Below, one piece after another: positions 1-7,782 of a DNA stretch of 16,611 nt. Positions within the stretch are counted from its first letter, which is position 1. Every line of letters begins with the position of its first letter. A program made the translations under genes and the position numbers. The stretch is taken from positions 1 through 16,611 of the forward strand of contig JBBRWA010000116.1 in the NCBI GenBank assembly GCA_038246345.1, given 5' to 3'. Source of the DNA: M3007 sp038246345 (GTDB lineage: Bacteria > Bacteroidota > Bacteroidia > Chitinophagales > Saprospiraceae). The notes under the pieces were generated by a model. It searched no databases, was not told where the DNA came from, and saw only the letters and a list, made by a program, of their open reading frames with translations.

Positions 1-318
1 ATGCTGTGGTTCCTTCCCGCGCGCAGCTTGTACCTTGGGGAACAATAACAAATCTTATTCCCCGCTCGGACCGTAATCCCACCACTGCTTGGTATCCGGG
101 TTAATTCAAGGTTGATGCCCGCTAAGTAATACCCAAGCCCCATCCACGTGCAAAGAACCGGAAAAAAGTTGGCGCATCGGCCATATTTCAGCGCTTCTTC
201 CTTTGCGTTTTTTCAACAATTATCAGTCTAAAACAATATCCGCGACATCCCAGCCACCCAATCACCCAAAAATTCCCGCCTATTTACGACCTTCGCCCCT
301 GCATTCAACCCATCCGCT
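1..318. other. Upstream region with no supported gene
   Basis: No convincing gene is seen. On the minus strand one frame reads protein-like short segments, such as NPDTKQWWDYGPSGE (about 58-102) followed after a stop by DLLLFPKVQAARGKEP, with in-frame stops at 106-108 and 55-57. This could be the remnant of a decayed gene continuing off the left edge, but the family was not recognised. An imperfect -7-like sequence, TTCCTTTG at 198-205, is the only promoter candidate for the operon that starts at 319, and it differs from TAnnTTTG at one position. Confidence 0.4.
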
Positions 319-1299
319 GTGCTGCTTTTCTTTCGCAACATTCAATTTACCAACGCAATTACCCTGGCTATCTATGTGGGTTTGCTGCACTTGGCAGCTT
401 TACTGGGCCATATTCAGCAGCCGCCACCCATGGCTGATGCCGGTCTTGTTTACCAGGACTTATTTGCCTGGGCGCAGGAATCATCCTTTTGGTCAGCCGT
501 GGCGGCAGCCGTTCTTGTTTTTATTCAGGCACTGATAGTCAATAGTTTAGCAGATAAATTCCGACTGATGGCCGACCGAAATTGGCTTCCCGGCATGGCA
601 TACGCCTTGACTGCCAGCGCGCTGCCAGATTTTCAGTTTTTATCGCCCCCACTTGTTGCCGCCACATTTGTCGCATTTTCAATCAGAAAAATTTTCGACA
701 CCTACAAATCGCCCAAATCTGCTATTTTGGTATTCGACGCCAGTTTATGGATTGCTGTAGGCAGTTTGTTTTATCCAAAAGCCTTGTTGTTGATTCCAAC
801 ACTATTCATTTGCATAGGGGTGATGCGCAGTTGGAATTTTCGGGATCAAATCGCATTTATCAGCGGCGTTTTTGTGCCACTGTTCCTGGCCTGGATATGG
901 TACTTTTGGCATGACCTGGGATCTGCCTTTCGGGAAAAGCAACTGGGCGAATTGTTTGAACTGTTCAGGTTTGACATTGCCTTTGATGCTGAAATGATAT
1001 TGAAAGGCAGCTTTCTGGTTTTTCTGCTGCTATTTTTTGTCGTGAATTTTAGCGCTTTCTCCCGCAGCAAGTCTATGCATGCACAAAAATGCACGGAGGT
1101 GTTGTACTGGATATTGTTTACAGGTGCCGCCATTGTGTTGATGCGACCAGAATGGCGCTGGGAAGCCTTTGCATTGATGACAACTCCTGCGGGGATATTC
1201 TTGGCCATGACCTACCAAAATATGCGCAGTCGATTTGCCGAAATGCTCCATATAATCTTGGTAGCGTATGTAATAATGCTTCAATTTTTGCACCTATAA
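319..1299 (+). CDS. DUF6427-family polytopic membrane protein
   Basis: The 326-residue product is very hydrophobic, with about ten predicted membrane segments (roughly residues 12-30, 57-75, 92-122, 138-170, 176-197, 227-246, 260-275, 283-297 and 306-324). The order of features matches DUF6427: an N-terminal LLFFRN segment, a QALIVNSLADKFRL loop at 70-83, FLSPPLVA at 107-114 and a W-rich WNFRDQIAFISG region at 172-183. The family is restricted to Bacteroidota and its function is unknown. GTG at 319 is the first usable start in this frame; no upstream ATG, GTG or TTG is open. It lies 2 bp before a 37-codon gene and shortly before an O-antigen ligase-like gene, so the three probably form an operon with an envelope-related role (inference). 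Confidence 0.8.
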   Translation: MLLFFRNIQFTNAITLAIYVGLLHLAALLGHIQQPPPMADAGLVYQDLFAWAQESSFWSAVAAAVLVFIQALIVNSLADKFRLMADRNWLPGMAYALTASALPDFQFLSPPLVAATFVAFSIRKIFDTYKSPKSAILVFDASLWIAVGSLFYPKALLLIPTLFICIGVMRSWNFRDQIAFISGVFVPLFLAWIWYFWHDLGSAFREKQLGELFELFRFDIAFDAEMILKGSFLVFLLLFFVVNFSAFSRSKSMHAQKCTEVLYWILFTGAAIVLMRPEWRWEAFALMTTPAGIFLAMTYQNMRSRFAEMLHIILVAYVIMLQFLHL

Positions 1300-1301
1300 G
1301 C

Positions 1302-1415
1302 ATGAAAGAACCCAAAATTGAGCTCAGCCGCTACCAGCGATTTATTGAAAACATGATGCACTTATTCATCATTGTGGCGCTGCTGGGCATTTGTTTTAAG
1401 GTGCTGATATTTTAG
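1302..1415 (+). CDS. Small single-TM peptide (37 aa)
   Basis: ATG at 1302 follows the stop of the upstream gene by 2 bp, and the TAG stop lies 2 bp before the next ATG. This tight packing argues for a real translated cistron. The product has a charged N-terminal part (MKEPKIELSRYQRFIENM) and one hydrophobic helix at about residues 19-37 (HLFIIVALLGICFKVLIF), so it is probably an inner-membrane peptide with the N-terminus in the cytoplasm. The family is not recognised. It may be an accessory subunit of one of its membrane-protein neighbours, but nothing shows that directly. Confidence 0.55.
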   Translation: MKEPKIELSRYQRFIENMMHLFIIVALLGICFKVLIF

Positions 1416-1417
1416 GG

Positions 1418-2902
1418 ATGAACGACTTATTCACACCACGCGACCGATCGTTTTTTGGAAAGTTGAAAGCCTGGCTCGGCAAACAATTGGGCACCCAGCC
1501 ACTCGGCAATCCACTGACACTGGCTTTGCTCCTGCTGGCCACCCTCCCCGTCTCTTACTTCCTATCGACGCTGGAGTTGAAATTGAGCATTGCCCTGTTT
1601 GCTGGCTTAATGGGTATTCCATTCGTCATTTTCTGCCTGTTCAACATCAGTTTTGCTATTGGGCTGATGGTTTTTGTAGGGTTCGCGCTGCCATTTGTGC
1701 TGAAGTTCACCGCTGTACCCTTCGGCACGCTGCTCGATCTGCTGATATTGCTCAGCACCTTGGGCATTTTATTGCGACAAATCAAAGAGCGGGATTGGGC
1801 CTTTGCGAAATTTCCGCTGAGCTATTTGATCCTTATCTGGCTGTATTACAATGTGATGCAGGTACTCAACCCGGAAGCACAATCGAGGTTGGCCTGGTTG
1901 TTTACCGTGCGCAGCGTAGCCATACAACAAGTGGTGTTTTTTATCGGCGCTTACGCTTTTATGAAAAGCCGTAGCAGTGCTATGGCAATCCTGAAATTAA
2001 TTATTGGCCTCTGTTTCATCAGTGCACTCTATGGGCTCAAACAACAGTTTTTGGGTTTTAGCGCGATGGAAACAAACTGGATGATGGCCGACGAAGAGCG
2101 TTATCAACTGTACTACCAATGGGGAATGGTACGCATCCCATCCTTTTGCTACGACCCAACCACTTTTGGCATATTAATGGCTTGTTTTGGCGTTTTCTGT
2201 GCTGTTATGATCGTAGGTGGCACCAAAAAAGCACATAAAATTATTTTTTCGGTGATGATGGTATCGGCACTTTGGGCAATGGCTTATACCGGTACCCGTA
2301 CCGCGTTCGGACTGGTGCCCATCGGTGCCATATTTTTTGCCGGACTAATTATGAGCAAACGCGTGCTGCTTATCGGGGGTTTTTTGGCCGTATTAGGGAC
2401 GGTTTTTGTCTTGAAATCTACCAGTAGCGGGGTTATTTATCGCATTCAATCGGCGTTCAAGCCAGCAAAGGACGACTCCATGAACCTGCGCCTGGAGAAT
2501 CAGAAAAAAATACAGCCTTACATTCAAAGCCACCCAATTGGCGGCGGATTGGGCAGTTGCGGTGTCTGGGGCAAACGATTCAACCCAGAATCAGAACTGG
2601 CAAAATTCCCCCACGATTCCAGTTTCGTGCGCATGGGGGTGGAGCTAGGTTGGATAGGCTTGTTGCTCTACACGTTGTTCCATTACGTGGTACTGCGCAC
2701 GGGATTGTACTATTTCGTCCGTTGCCGCGACCCTCTGATCAAGTCCTTGTATGCGGGCATCACTACCTGGTGTTTCATGTTGGCCGTAGCCTGTTATTTT
2801 CAAGAAGCCATTTTACAGCTGCCCATGAATGTGCTGTACAATGTATTTTTGGCCCTGCTTGTCACCTTGAAAAACTTCGATCCGGCATTTCAAAAAGTGT
2901 AA
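1418..2902 (+). CDS. O-antigen ligase/polymerase-like membrane protein (Wzy_C type)
   Basis: The 494-residue protein has about eleven or twelve membrane segments and one long hydrophilic region at residues 335-400. The family signature is near its end: HPIGGGLGS (372-380) and then FPHDSSFVRMGVELGWIGLL (397-416), the H...E.G..G pattern of the O-antigen ligase domain (WaaL/Wzy). The family transfers or polymerises lipid-linked glycans at the periplasmic face of the inner membrane. Ligase, polymerase and exopolysaccharide polymerase cannot be told apart from sequence alone. The ATG at 1418 lies 2 bp after the preceding stop, so translation is probably coupled. A large palindrome follows 28 bp after the stop, at 2931-3061. 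Confidence 0.8.
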   Translation: MNDLFTPRDRSFFGKLKAWLGKQLGTQPLGNPLTLALLLLATLPVSYFLSTLELKLSIALFAGLMGIPFVIFCLFNISFAIGLMVFVGFALPFVLKFTAVPFGTLLDLLILLSTLGILLRQIKERDWAFAKFPLSYLILIWLYYNVMQVLNPEAQSRLAWLFTVRSVAIQQVVFFIGAYAFMKSRSSAMAILKLIIGLCFISALYGLKQQFLGFSAMETNWMMADEERYQLYYQWGMVRIPSFCYDPTTFGILMACFGVFCAVMIVGGTKKAHKIIFSVMMVSALWAMAYTGTRTAFGLVPIGAIFFAGLIMSKRVLLIGGFLAVLGTVFVLKSTSSGVIYRIQSAFKPAKDDSMNLRLENQKKIQPYIQSHPIGGGLGSCGVWGKRFNPESELAKFPHDSSFVRMGVELGWIGLLLYTLFHYVVLRTGLYYFVRCRDPLIKSLYAGITTWCFMLAVACYFQEAILQLPMNVLYNVFLALLVTLKNFDPAFQKV

Positions 2903-2930
2903 GAGTCCAACCGTCCTTGTCTTCAACCGT

Positions 2931-3061
2931 TTACTTTGAGTTGCCCTGCTGTAAGCATCCGTCCTCGTCAAAAGAGAAAAAGCAAAGCGGAATGTTGCTG
3001 TACTAGTACATTCAGCGCACTTTACGTGGACGGATGCTTACAGCAGGACAACTCAGGGTAA
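2931..3061. repeat. Long imperfect palindrome (34-nt arms)
   Basis: The arms 2931-2964 and 3028-3061 are complementary over 34 nt, with one C/A mismatch (2944) and two T/G wobbles (2935-2936). The spacer of 63 nt contains the perfect 12-bp palindrome TGTACTAGTACA at 2998-3009. The element sits between the ligase-like gene and the divIC promoter. It could be a MITE-like or REP-like element, or could fold in the transcript to end or stabilise it. No coding capacity and no clear target duplication is seen. Confidence 0.85.
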
Positions 3062-3164
3062 GGGACGTTGTGAAGGAAGGATGCCAACGAAGGCTCGGAT
3101 TGCCATAAGCTTCGGCAACCAAACAGTCGATGGAATAGTAAGCATTTGGATAGCTAGTGCTCCA

Positions 3165-3197
3165 AACGGCGAAAGCGCCGTTAGTGTGACGTTTTTT
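3165..3197 (+). terminator. Possible hairpin with T tract
   Basis: A perfect 7-bp stem, AACGGCG / CGCCGTT (3165-3171 and 3176-3182), has a 4-nt AAAG loop, and T6 follows at 3192-3197. The T tract begins 9 nt after the stem, which is too far for a classical intrinsic terminator. The rest of 2903-3240 apart from the large palindrome holds nothing else recognised. Confidence 0.3.
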
Positions 3198-3240
3198 CAA
3201 TGATAATGCCTCAAAAGCATATCAATCATTAAAAACACAG

Positions 3241-3248
3241 TACTTTTG
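3241..3248 (+). promoter_or_regulatory. Bacteroidota -7 box for divIC
   Basis: TACTTTTG matches TAnnTTTG exactly. It lies 21 bp before the ATG at 3270, which puts a transcription start near 3255 and makes the in-frame TTG at 3246 an unlikely start. No TTG -33 element is seen at the usual distance. Confidence 0.6.
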
Positions 3249-3269
3249 TGCGTCCAAAATTTTTACACC

Positions 3270-3581
3270 ATGGCGCTTTCACAAAATCCCTGGCAATCGC
3301 TACTTTCACGGCTGCCTACGCCACTCCAAAATCGCTACTACCTCACGTTGGTGGTTTTTCTGTTTATCCTGGTTTTTCTCGATAAGCACAGCGTTTGGAC
3401 CCAATTTCGCCTCCATAGGGCACAACAGCGCCTTGAAAACGATTGTAAATTTTACGAAGAAAAAATCAAAGAGGCCCGCGAAGAAGCCGAAGATTTTGAC
3501 CTCACAAAAGAAAAATACGCCCGGGAGCACTATTTCATGAAACGCTCCAACGAGGACGTATTTATCATCAAGGACCAATAG
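3270..3581 (+). CDS. DivIC/FtsB-like septum formation initiator
   Basis: The 103-residue protein has the layout of the septum formation initiator family: a short cytoplasmic N-terminus, one TM helix (about 24-38, YLTLVVFLFILVFLD), a coiled coil rich in E, K and R (about 45-76), and a C-terminal EKYAREHYFMKRSNEDVFII segment (81-100) typical of Bacteroidota members. The family bridges early and late divisome proteins at the septum, with the coiled coil in the periplasm. ATG 3270 was preferred to TTG 3246 because the latter overlaps the -7 box. The TAG stop (3579-3581) overlaps the first unit of a heptamer array. Confidence 0.8.
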   Translation: MALSQNPWQSLLSRLPTPLQNRYYLTLVVFLFILVFLDKHSVWTQFRLHRAQQRLENDCKFYEEKIKEAREEAEDFDLTKEKYAREHYFMKRSNEDVFIIKDQ

Positions 3582-3615
3582 GAATGCGGAGTGTGGATTG
3601 CGGATTGCGGAATTT
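3581..3615 (+). repeat. Heptamer array at the divIC stop (GGANTGC)
   Basis: Five in-phase heptamers are present: GGAATGC, GGAGTGT, GGATTGC, GGATTGC, GGAATTT. The first base is the last base of the divIC stop codon. GGAATGC and GGATTGC are rotations of the reverse complements of TCCGCAT and TCCGCAA, found in the array at the right edge of the window, so the two arrays are one family in opposite orientation. Confidence 0.8.
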
Positions 3616-3637
3616 GCACATTATTTGTGATCTTCCT

Positions 3638-3665
3638 GAGCAGCCAGTAATGAGCATCCAGTAAC
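3638..3665 (+). repeat. Two copies of a 14-bp repeat upstream of sucD
   Basis: GAGCAGCCAGTAAT (3638-3651) is followed directly by GAGCATCCAGTAAC (3652-3665), 12 of 14 identical. The period of 14 is twice 7, as in the right-edge array. It lies in the sucD leader or promoter region, just before TATCTTTC (3670-3677), a 7 of 8 match to the -7 box. Confidence 0.6.
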
Positions 3666-3691
3666 AATTTATCTTTCAAACAATACAGTTA

Positions 3692-4573
3692 ATGTCAATT
3701 TTAGTCAATAAGCACTCCAAAATCATCGTACAAGGTTTCACTGGTAAAGAAGGGACTTTCCACGCAGAACAAATGATCGCTTACGGCACCAATGTTGTTG
3801 GTGGCGTAACACCAGGGAAAGGCGGCCAAACACATCTTGGACTGCCCGTTTTCAATACAGTTGAAGATGCCGTAAAAAAAGCAGGCGCTGATACGTCCAT
3901 CATTTTTGTTCCACCAGGGTATGCAGCTGACGCCATTATTGAAGCCGCTGCTTCGGGTATCAAGGTAATTGTCGCCATCACGGAAGGAATTCCAATACAA
4001 GATATGATTCGTGCAAAAGCTTTTATCGATGGTAAAGGTGTGCGGCTCATCGGCCCCAACTGCCCAGGAATCATCACACCCGATGAAGCCAAAGTGGGCA
4101 TCATGCCTGGCTTCGTTTTCAAACGCGGCCCTATCGGATTAGTATCGAAATCAGGTACGCTTACTTACGAAGCTGCCGATCAAATCGCCAAAGCCGGATT
4201 GGGCATTTCCACCGCCATCGGTATTGGCGGCGACCCCATCATTGGCACCACCACGCTCGAAGCGATTGAGTTGTTCATGAACGACCCAGAAACATTGGGC
4301 ATCGTGATGATTGGCGAAATTGGCGGCGCACTCGAAGCCGAAGCAGCAAAATGGATTCGTGCCAATGGAAACAAAAAACCTGTTGTGGGTTTCATCGCCG
4401 GGCAAACCGCCCCTAAAGGCCGCAAAATGGGCCATGCTGGCGCTATTGTCGGCGGCGCAGATGATACAGCAGCAGCGAAAATGCGCATCCTCGCCGAAAA
4501 CGGCATCACCGTTGTGGAGTCACCTGCTCAAATTGGCGCAACGATGGCAAGGGTGATGAACGGTGGACGGTAG
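3692..4573 (+). CDS. sucD: Succinyl-CoA synthetase (succinate-CoA ligase), alpha subunit
   Basis: The 293-residue protein is full length for SucD. It has an N-terminal CoA-binding Rossmann domain (VQGFTGKEGTFHAEQM, 13-28; VTPGKGG, 39-45), GPNCPG at 121-126, SKSGTLTYE at 152-160, and the phosphohistidine loop GRKMGHAGAIVGG with His248. The enzyme makes succinate and ATP or GTP from succinyl-CoA in the TCA cycle; the beta subunit (sucC) is not in this window. A likely -7 box, TATCTTTC, at 3670-3677 gives a short leader. The last residues, Gly-Gly-Arg, and the TAG stop are encoded by the first two units of a heptamer array, so the native C-terminus may have been altered when the repeat arose. 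Confidence 0.96.
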   Translation: MSILVNKHSKIIVQGFTGKEGTFHAEQMIAYGTNVVGGVTPGKGGQTHLGLPVFNTVEDAVKKAGADTSIIFVPPGYAADAIIEAAASGIKVIVAITEGIPIQDMIRAKAFIDGKGVRLIGPNCPGIITPDEAKVGIMPGFVFKRGPIGLVSKSGTLTYEAADQIAKAGLGISTAIGIGGDPIIGTTTLEAIELFMNDPETLGIVMIGEIGGALEAEAAKWIRANGNKKPVVGFIAGQTAPKGRKMGHAGAIVGGADDTAAAKMRILAENGITVVESPAQIGATMARVMNGGR

Positions 4574-4764
4574 ACGGTAGACGGTGGACGGTGGACGGTG
4601 GACGGTTTGCACAGCATTGGTTTTCAGGTTTTGTATTGGTTTTCAGCACTTTTGGTTCTGCGTCCCGTTTCTGGCCAAAAGTGCTGAAACACCTAATCCA
4701 GGTAAAAATAAGGATGTTGGGCAAACCGTCCACCGTCCACCGTCTACCGTCCACCGTCCACCGT
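4560..4764. repeat. Paired inverted heptamer arrays (ACGGTGG / CCACCGT)
   Basis: The left arm is seven heptamers of ACGGTGG type (4560-4608, variants ACGGTAG and ACGGTTT). The right arm is six heptamers of the complement CCACCGT (4723-4764, variants CTACCGT and AAACCGT). The core between them contains a perfect 15-bp inverted repeat, 4641-4655 with 4675-4689 (left arm TTTCAGCACTTTTGG). The sucD stop lies in unit 2, and the next start codon (4771) is 6 bp after the right arm. The core is not similar to the cores near 11541 and 12911. Confidence 0.9.
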
Positions 4765-4770
4765 TTTTCA

Positions 4771-5982
4771 ATGCCTTTTCAAATATTTACCCGGATTTTC
4801 TACTTTTTGGTAATAATGAGCTGTTTGTGCGGCTTTTCCGCTTGTGTCAGCGATGCTGCCTCCAAGCCAACCACCCATATTCCAGAATATTCCGCGTCGA
4901 TAGACACGCCTTTAGTTGCCTTTTTGAATGATTACCGTGCCTACTTTTCTGCAGGTATGGCACAAACCCAAACCCCTGGCGCAGCAGTGGTGATCGTGAA
5001 AGGAGATTCCATTATTTTTCAGCAAGGCTATGGAGTAAAAAAAGTGGGCTCAAACGATTCCATTGACCTTCAAACCGTCTTCAGAATAGGGTCGTTGTCG
5101 AAAGGATTTGCCGGAGTGCTAACGGGCATTTTGGTGCAAAATGGCCTGCTCTCCTGGGACGAACACGTGCAAGAAGGTTTCCCTCAATTCAGCCTGCGCG
5201 ACAAACAGCAAGCGAAAAGAATGGCGTTATGGCATTTGCTTTCCCATACAACGGGTCTGCCTTACCATGCCTATACAAACTTGATAGAAAGGGGCTTTTC
5301 AACAAGGAAAATAGCCCTGGAATATCTGGCCCAAGCACCCATCAGCGGCAAAGAAGGGGTGTGTTTCAGCTACCAAAACGCGGCCTTTTGTGTGATTGAG
5401 GAGGTTATGAAAGCACGCACAGAAAAAAATTACCCGCAATTATTGCAGGAATACATTCTTCAGCCAGGAGGCTTAACGCATGCCTCTTGTGACTTTCAAT
5501 CCATTCAGGGGTGCAGCGATAAGGCATCGCCACATTTTTGGACAGGCAGTACCTGGCGACCCGAAGATATTTCACCCCTGTATTACAACGCTGCGGCTGC
5601 GGGGGGTGTAAATGCAAGCATTGCCGACATGGGCGAATGGCTAAAATTATTGTTGGGACACAAACCGCAGGTAATAGCCGAAGCAACCCTGGATAAAGTA
5701 TTTAGTCCTGTTGTCAAAACTGGCAGTGAACGGCGCACGCTCGGCCATTGGATCAAGCGGGACGATGCTTCCTACGCCCTAGGCTGGCGGGTGCTGCAAC
5801 ACGGCGACGACACCATCATCTACCACGGCGGGTACGTCAACGGCTTTCGCGGAGAAATTGCTTTTAACCGCCGCGACGGCATTGGAATCTGTGTTTTATT
5901 CAACGGATCCAGCGAATTGTGCAGCGACTGCATCCCAGCTTTTTTCGATCGCTGGGATGCAGTCATGGCACAGCGGCACTAG
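4771..5982 (+). CDS. Serine hydrolase lipoprotein (beta-lactamase/PBP4-like, PF00144)
   Basis: The 403-residue product has a lipoprotein signal ending in FSAC with Cys25, so it is probably anchored in an envelope membrane. The penicillin-binding fold motifs are present: SxxK as SLSK (108-111, nucleophile Ser108), YxN as YQN (201-203), and HGG at 352-354 in YHGGYVNGFRG. WHLLSHTTGLP (154-164) is also characteristic. The family includes DD-peptidases, esterases and class C beta-lactamases; the substrate here is unknown. ATG 4771 is chosen because the lipoprotein signal follows at once; an extension to GTG 4591 would only translate repeat DNA. It is convergent with the gene at 5988, with 5 bp between stop codons. 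Confidence 0.88.
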   Translation: MPFQIFTRIFYFLVIMSCLCGFSACVSDAASKPTTHIPEYSASIDTPLVAFLNDYRAYFSAGMAQTQTPGAAVVIVKGDSIIFQQGYGVKKVGSNDSIDLQTVFRIGSLSKGFAGVLTGILVQNGLLSWDEHVQEGFPQFSLRDKQQAKRMALWHLLSHTTGLPYHAYTNLIERGFSTRKIALEYLAQAPISGKEGVCFSYQNAAFCVIEEVMKARTEKNYPQLLQEYILQPGGLTHASCDFQSIQGCSDKASPHFWTGSTWRPEDISPLYYNAAAAGGVNASIADMGEWLKLLLGHKPQVIAEATLDKVFSPVVKTGSERRTLGHWIKRDDASYALGWRVLQHGDDTIIYHGGYVNGFRGEIAFNRRDGIGICVLFNGSSELCSDCIPAFFDRWDAVMAQRH

Positions 5983-5987
5983 TTTAA

Positions 5988-6869
5988 TTATTGCTTTTGT
6001 TTCTGTTGTAAAGGCTTCAAGATCACCGGAGCGCTGATTTCCCGGGCAAATTTGTAGGCAATGGTACCCACTTTGTAGCCTCCCTTCTCATCTGGCTTGG
6101 CATTCACCATGTTGTAAATTGACAATGTGTCATTTTGCCCATTGTAGCGATAGCCAAAGAACTTCTCGGAAGCTTCTCTGCCCTTTTTAGCATCGTAAAA
6201 TGTAACGATGTCAATTTCCTGGCCTGCAATAAAACAATCGCCGCCAGTGCAAACTTCGTACCGATCATAGTCTTTCACACCTTGCAAAAGACCGCCAGGT
6301 GTAAAACCAACTTTCCCGCCACCACCTTTGCCTACGGGTGCGAATATCCCGCTAAAAAGATGGTGATTCAAGGCCGTTGTAAAAGCTTGGTACCCATTTT
6401 TGGTGCCCGCTTTTGACTTGATAAACCGATCTGTCTTGGTACTTCCGCTCGTGTTGTCAAACATGGTCATGTCCTTTTCTCCCTGGGAGTGATAGTTCAG
6501 GAAAATGGATTTGCCTTGTTTCGCGCCGACCAATTCAAGGGTGTCGGCCTTATATTTAACCGGAAGGTTCCAGGATTCGTACGCATTGAAGCAGGTCACG
6601 CTATCTGGGTTGCTTGGATTGAAGGTGAATGCATAAGCATACGGCAAGTGAAAGGTGTTCATCGTTTGCAGTACAGAACCATATTGAGATGCTCGGGCGC
6701 AGAAATCAAGGTCAATCCAAAACCCGGCTAGTATCATGGGGCTGGCCAAATCACCTGCTTGAAAATCGGGCGGGCGGTTGGGGTCGACATTATTCGTTGA
6801 GGGTTCGTTTTTACAGGCAAATAGGGTGATAATCAAGAGAGAAAGGAGCAGGGAATTTACTTTGTTCAT
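5988..6869 (-). CDS. Lipoprotein of unknown function
   Basis: The 293-residue protein starts with a lipoprotein signal, a hydrophobic stretch ending LFAC with Cys19, followed by a polar N- and P-rich linker. The body is soluble and probably beta-rich, with a glycine run GKGGGGKVGF and several C-containing segments (LDFCARAS, TCFNAYES, VCTGGDC). No family was recognised. Its ATG overlaps the stop of the LysM-domain gene by one base (TAATG), so the two are translationally coupled and probably act in the same envelope process (inference). Its 3' end is 5 bp from the stop of the convergent serine hydrolase. Confidence 0.75.
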   Translation of the reverse strand: MNKVNSLLLSLLIITLFACKNEPSTNNVDPNRPPDFQAGDLASPMILAGFWIDLDFCARASQYGSVLQTMNTFHLPYAYAFTFNPSNPDSVTCFNAYESWNLPVKYKADTLELVGAKQGKSIFLNYHSQGEKDMTMFDNTSGSTKTDRFIKSKAGTKNGYQAFTTALNHHLFSGIFAPVGKGGGGKVGFTPGGLLQGVKDYDRYEVCTGGDCFIAGQEIDIVTFYDAKKGREASEKFFGYRYNGQNDTLSIYNMVNAKPDEKGGYKVGTIAYKFAREISAPVILKPLQQKQKQ

Positions 6870-7720
6870 TATTTTAGATATTTAACTTTCACAAAAAACC
6901 TCGGGTCCAAAGCGCCAATTTTACGGGCAGCCTCAGGTGAGAGAATGACTTCAATATTTCGTTCGTAACCATCTGGAATGCGTGAGATCACTTTGGCGTA
7001 CACCGTGCGGTTGCTCATGGGGTTGTGCACAGAAATGATCGTGCCAATAGCTGCGAAGCGGTGCAAAGCATACAAATCACCTTTTTCTTTGCTGTCTTTC
7101 TGCCAAAAACAAACACCTTGAGATTCTATTTCTTTCCGGCTATTTTTTTCATTGAGGTAACGGGTTCCTAAGGTGCCGGAATCGGCTGATTGTACTTTTG
7201 TCCGCCAATCAGCATGAACGCCCTCAATACCAATCCAGCCAATCAGCAGGCGTTGTCCTGGTTTTATGTAATAGTCCTTCAGGCGGTTGCGCTTCGCAAC
7301 GGTATCCACGGGCATGTCAAAAAAACGTTTGCTGATTTGGTAAAGGTTGTCTCCGCCTTGCACAACATAATAGATACAGGCATATTCAACAGGTTTGAAA
7401 CCACTACCTTTGTAACGACGGATGGCTTTATTGGGAATAGGTACCCGCAAATGTGCTCCGATACGCAAAGATGGATCATTTTTGAGTGTCGGATTCTGAT
7501 CAAGTAACTCCTCTAGACCCAGGTTGTAATACCTGGAAATAGAAAAAAGTGTTTGTTTGGACTTCACCGTATGCTTGATCACTTTATTGCCGTTTTCAAT
7601 AAACAACAATACAGAGTCGCGGGATGTCAACAACCACATCGGCTCAACAGCATCCTGGGCTGCGCTCTTTTGAAAAGATAAAAAAAGCAGCAAGGCAAAA
7701 AGGGGAACGTATTTTCTCAT
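6869..7720 (-). CDS. Secreted LysM protein with an RlpA-like C-terminal barrel
   Basis: The 283-residue product has a signal peptide (about 1-22, ending SAAQ), two LysM domains (about 50-95, HTVKSKQTLFSIS...LRVP; about 117-162, YYVVQGGDNLYQIS...RLLIGW) and a C-terminal double-psi barrel like RlpA (about 200-282, LYALHRFAAIGT...VHNPMSNRTV...LSPEAARKIGALDPRF). LysM binds peptidoglycan glycans; RlpA barrels can be lytic transglycosylases. Here the segment matching the family's NDRGPF catalytic loop reads ISRIPDGYE and lacks the usual Asp context, so the barrel may bind without cutting. ATG 7720 is chosen for the signal peptide; an upstream ATG at 7867 would run through the kdsB promoter and gene. 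It is the first gene of a two-gene operon. Confidence 0.85.
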   Translation of the reverse strand: MRKYVPLFALLLFLSFQKSAAQDAVEPMWLLTSRDSVLLFIENGNKVIKHTVKSKQTLFSISRYYNLGLEELLDQNPTLKNDPSLRIGAHLRVPIPNKAIRRYKGSGFKPVEYACIYYVVQGGDNLYQISKRFFDMPVDTVAKRNRLKDYYIKPGQRLLIGWIGIEGVHADWRTKVQSADSGTLGTRYLNEKNSRKEIESQGVCFWQKDSKEKGDLYALHRFAAIGTIISVHNPMSNRTVYAKVISRIPDGYERNIEVILSPEAARKIGALDPRFFVKVKYLK

Positions 7721-7743
7721 AGTGATTCGGTCTTTTTCTAGCG

Positions 7744-7751
7744 CAAAATTA
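7744..7751 (-). promoter_or_regulatory. -7 box for the LysM operon
   Basis: On the minus strand this reads TAATTTTG, an exact TAnnTTTG match, with the ATG (7720) 23 bp downstream. A TTG at 7768-7766 is only 14 bp upstream, short for a -33 element. Confidence 0.55.
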
Positions 7752-7774
7752 AGACCTCTAGCCCTCAATCTCAT

Positions 7775-7782
7775 TAATTTTG
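7775..7782 (+). promoter_or_regulatory. -7 box for kdsB
   Basis: TAATTTTG matches TAnnTTTG exactly, 11 bp before the kdsB ATG at 7794. The predicted transcript would be leaderless or nearly so. The same octamer serves the divergent gene 23 bp away, so the two promoters lie back to back. Confidence 0.55.

Noticed and set aside
2557..3006. 149-codon open frame overlapping the ligase gene end
   Set aside because: It is read out of frame through the ligase-like gene and ends in the palindrome; the composition is not protein-like.
4591..4770. N-terminal extension of the serine hydrolase from GTG 4591
   Set aside because: It would translate the inverted heptamer element and bury the lipoprotein signal that begins at 4771.
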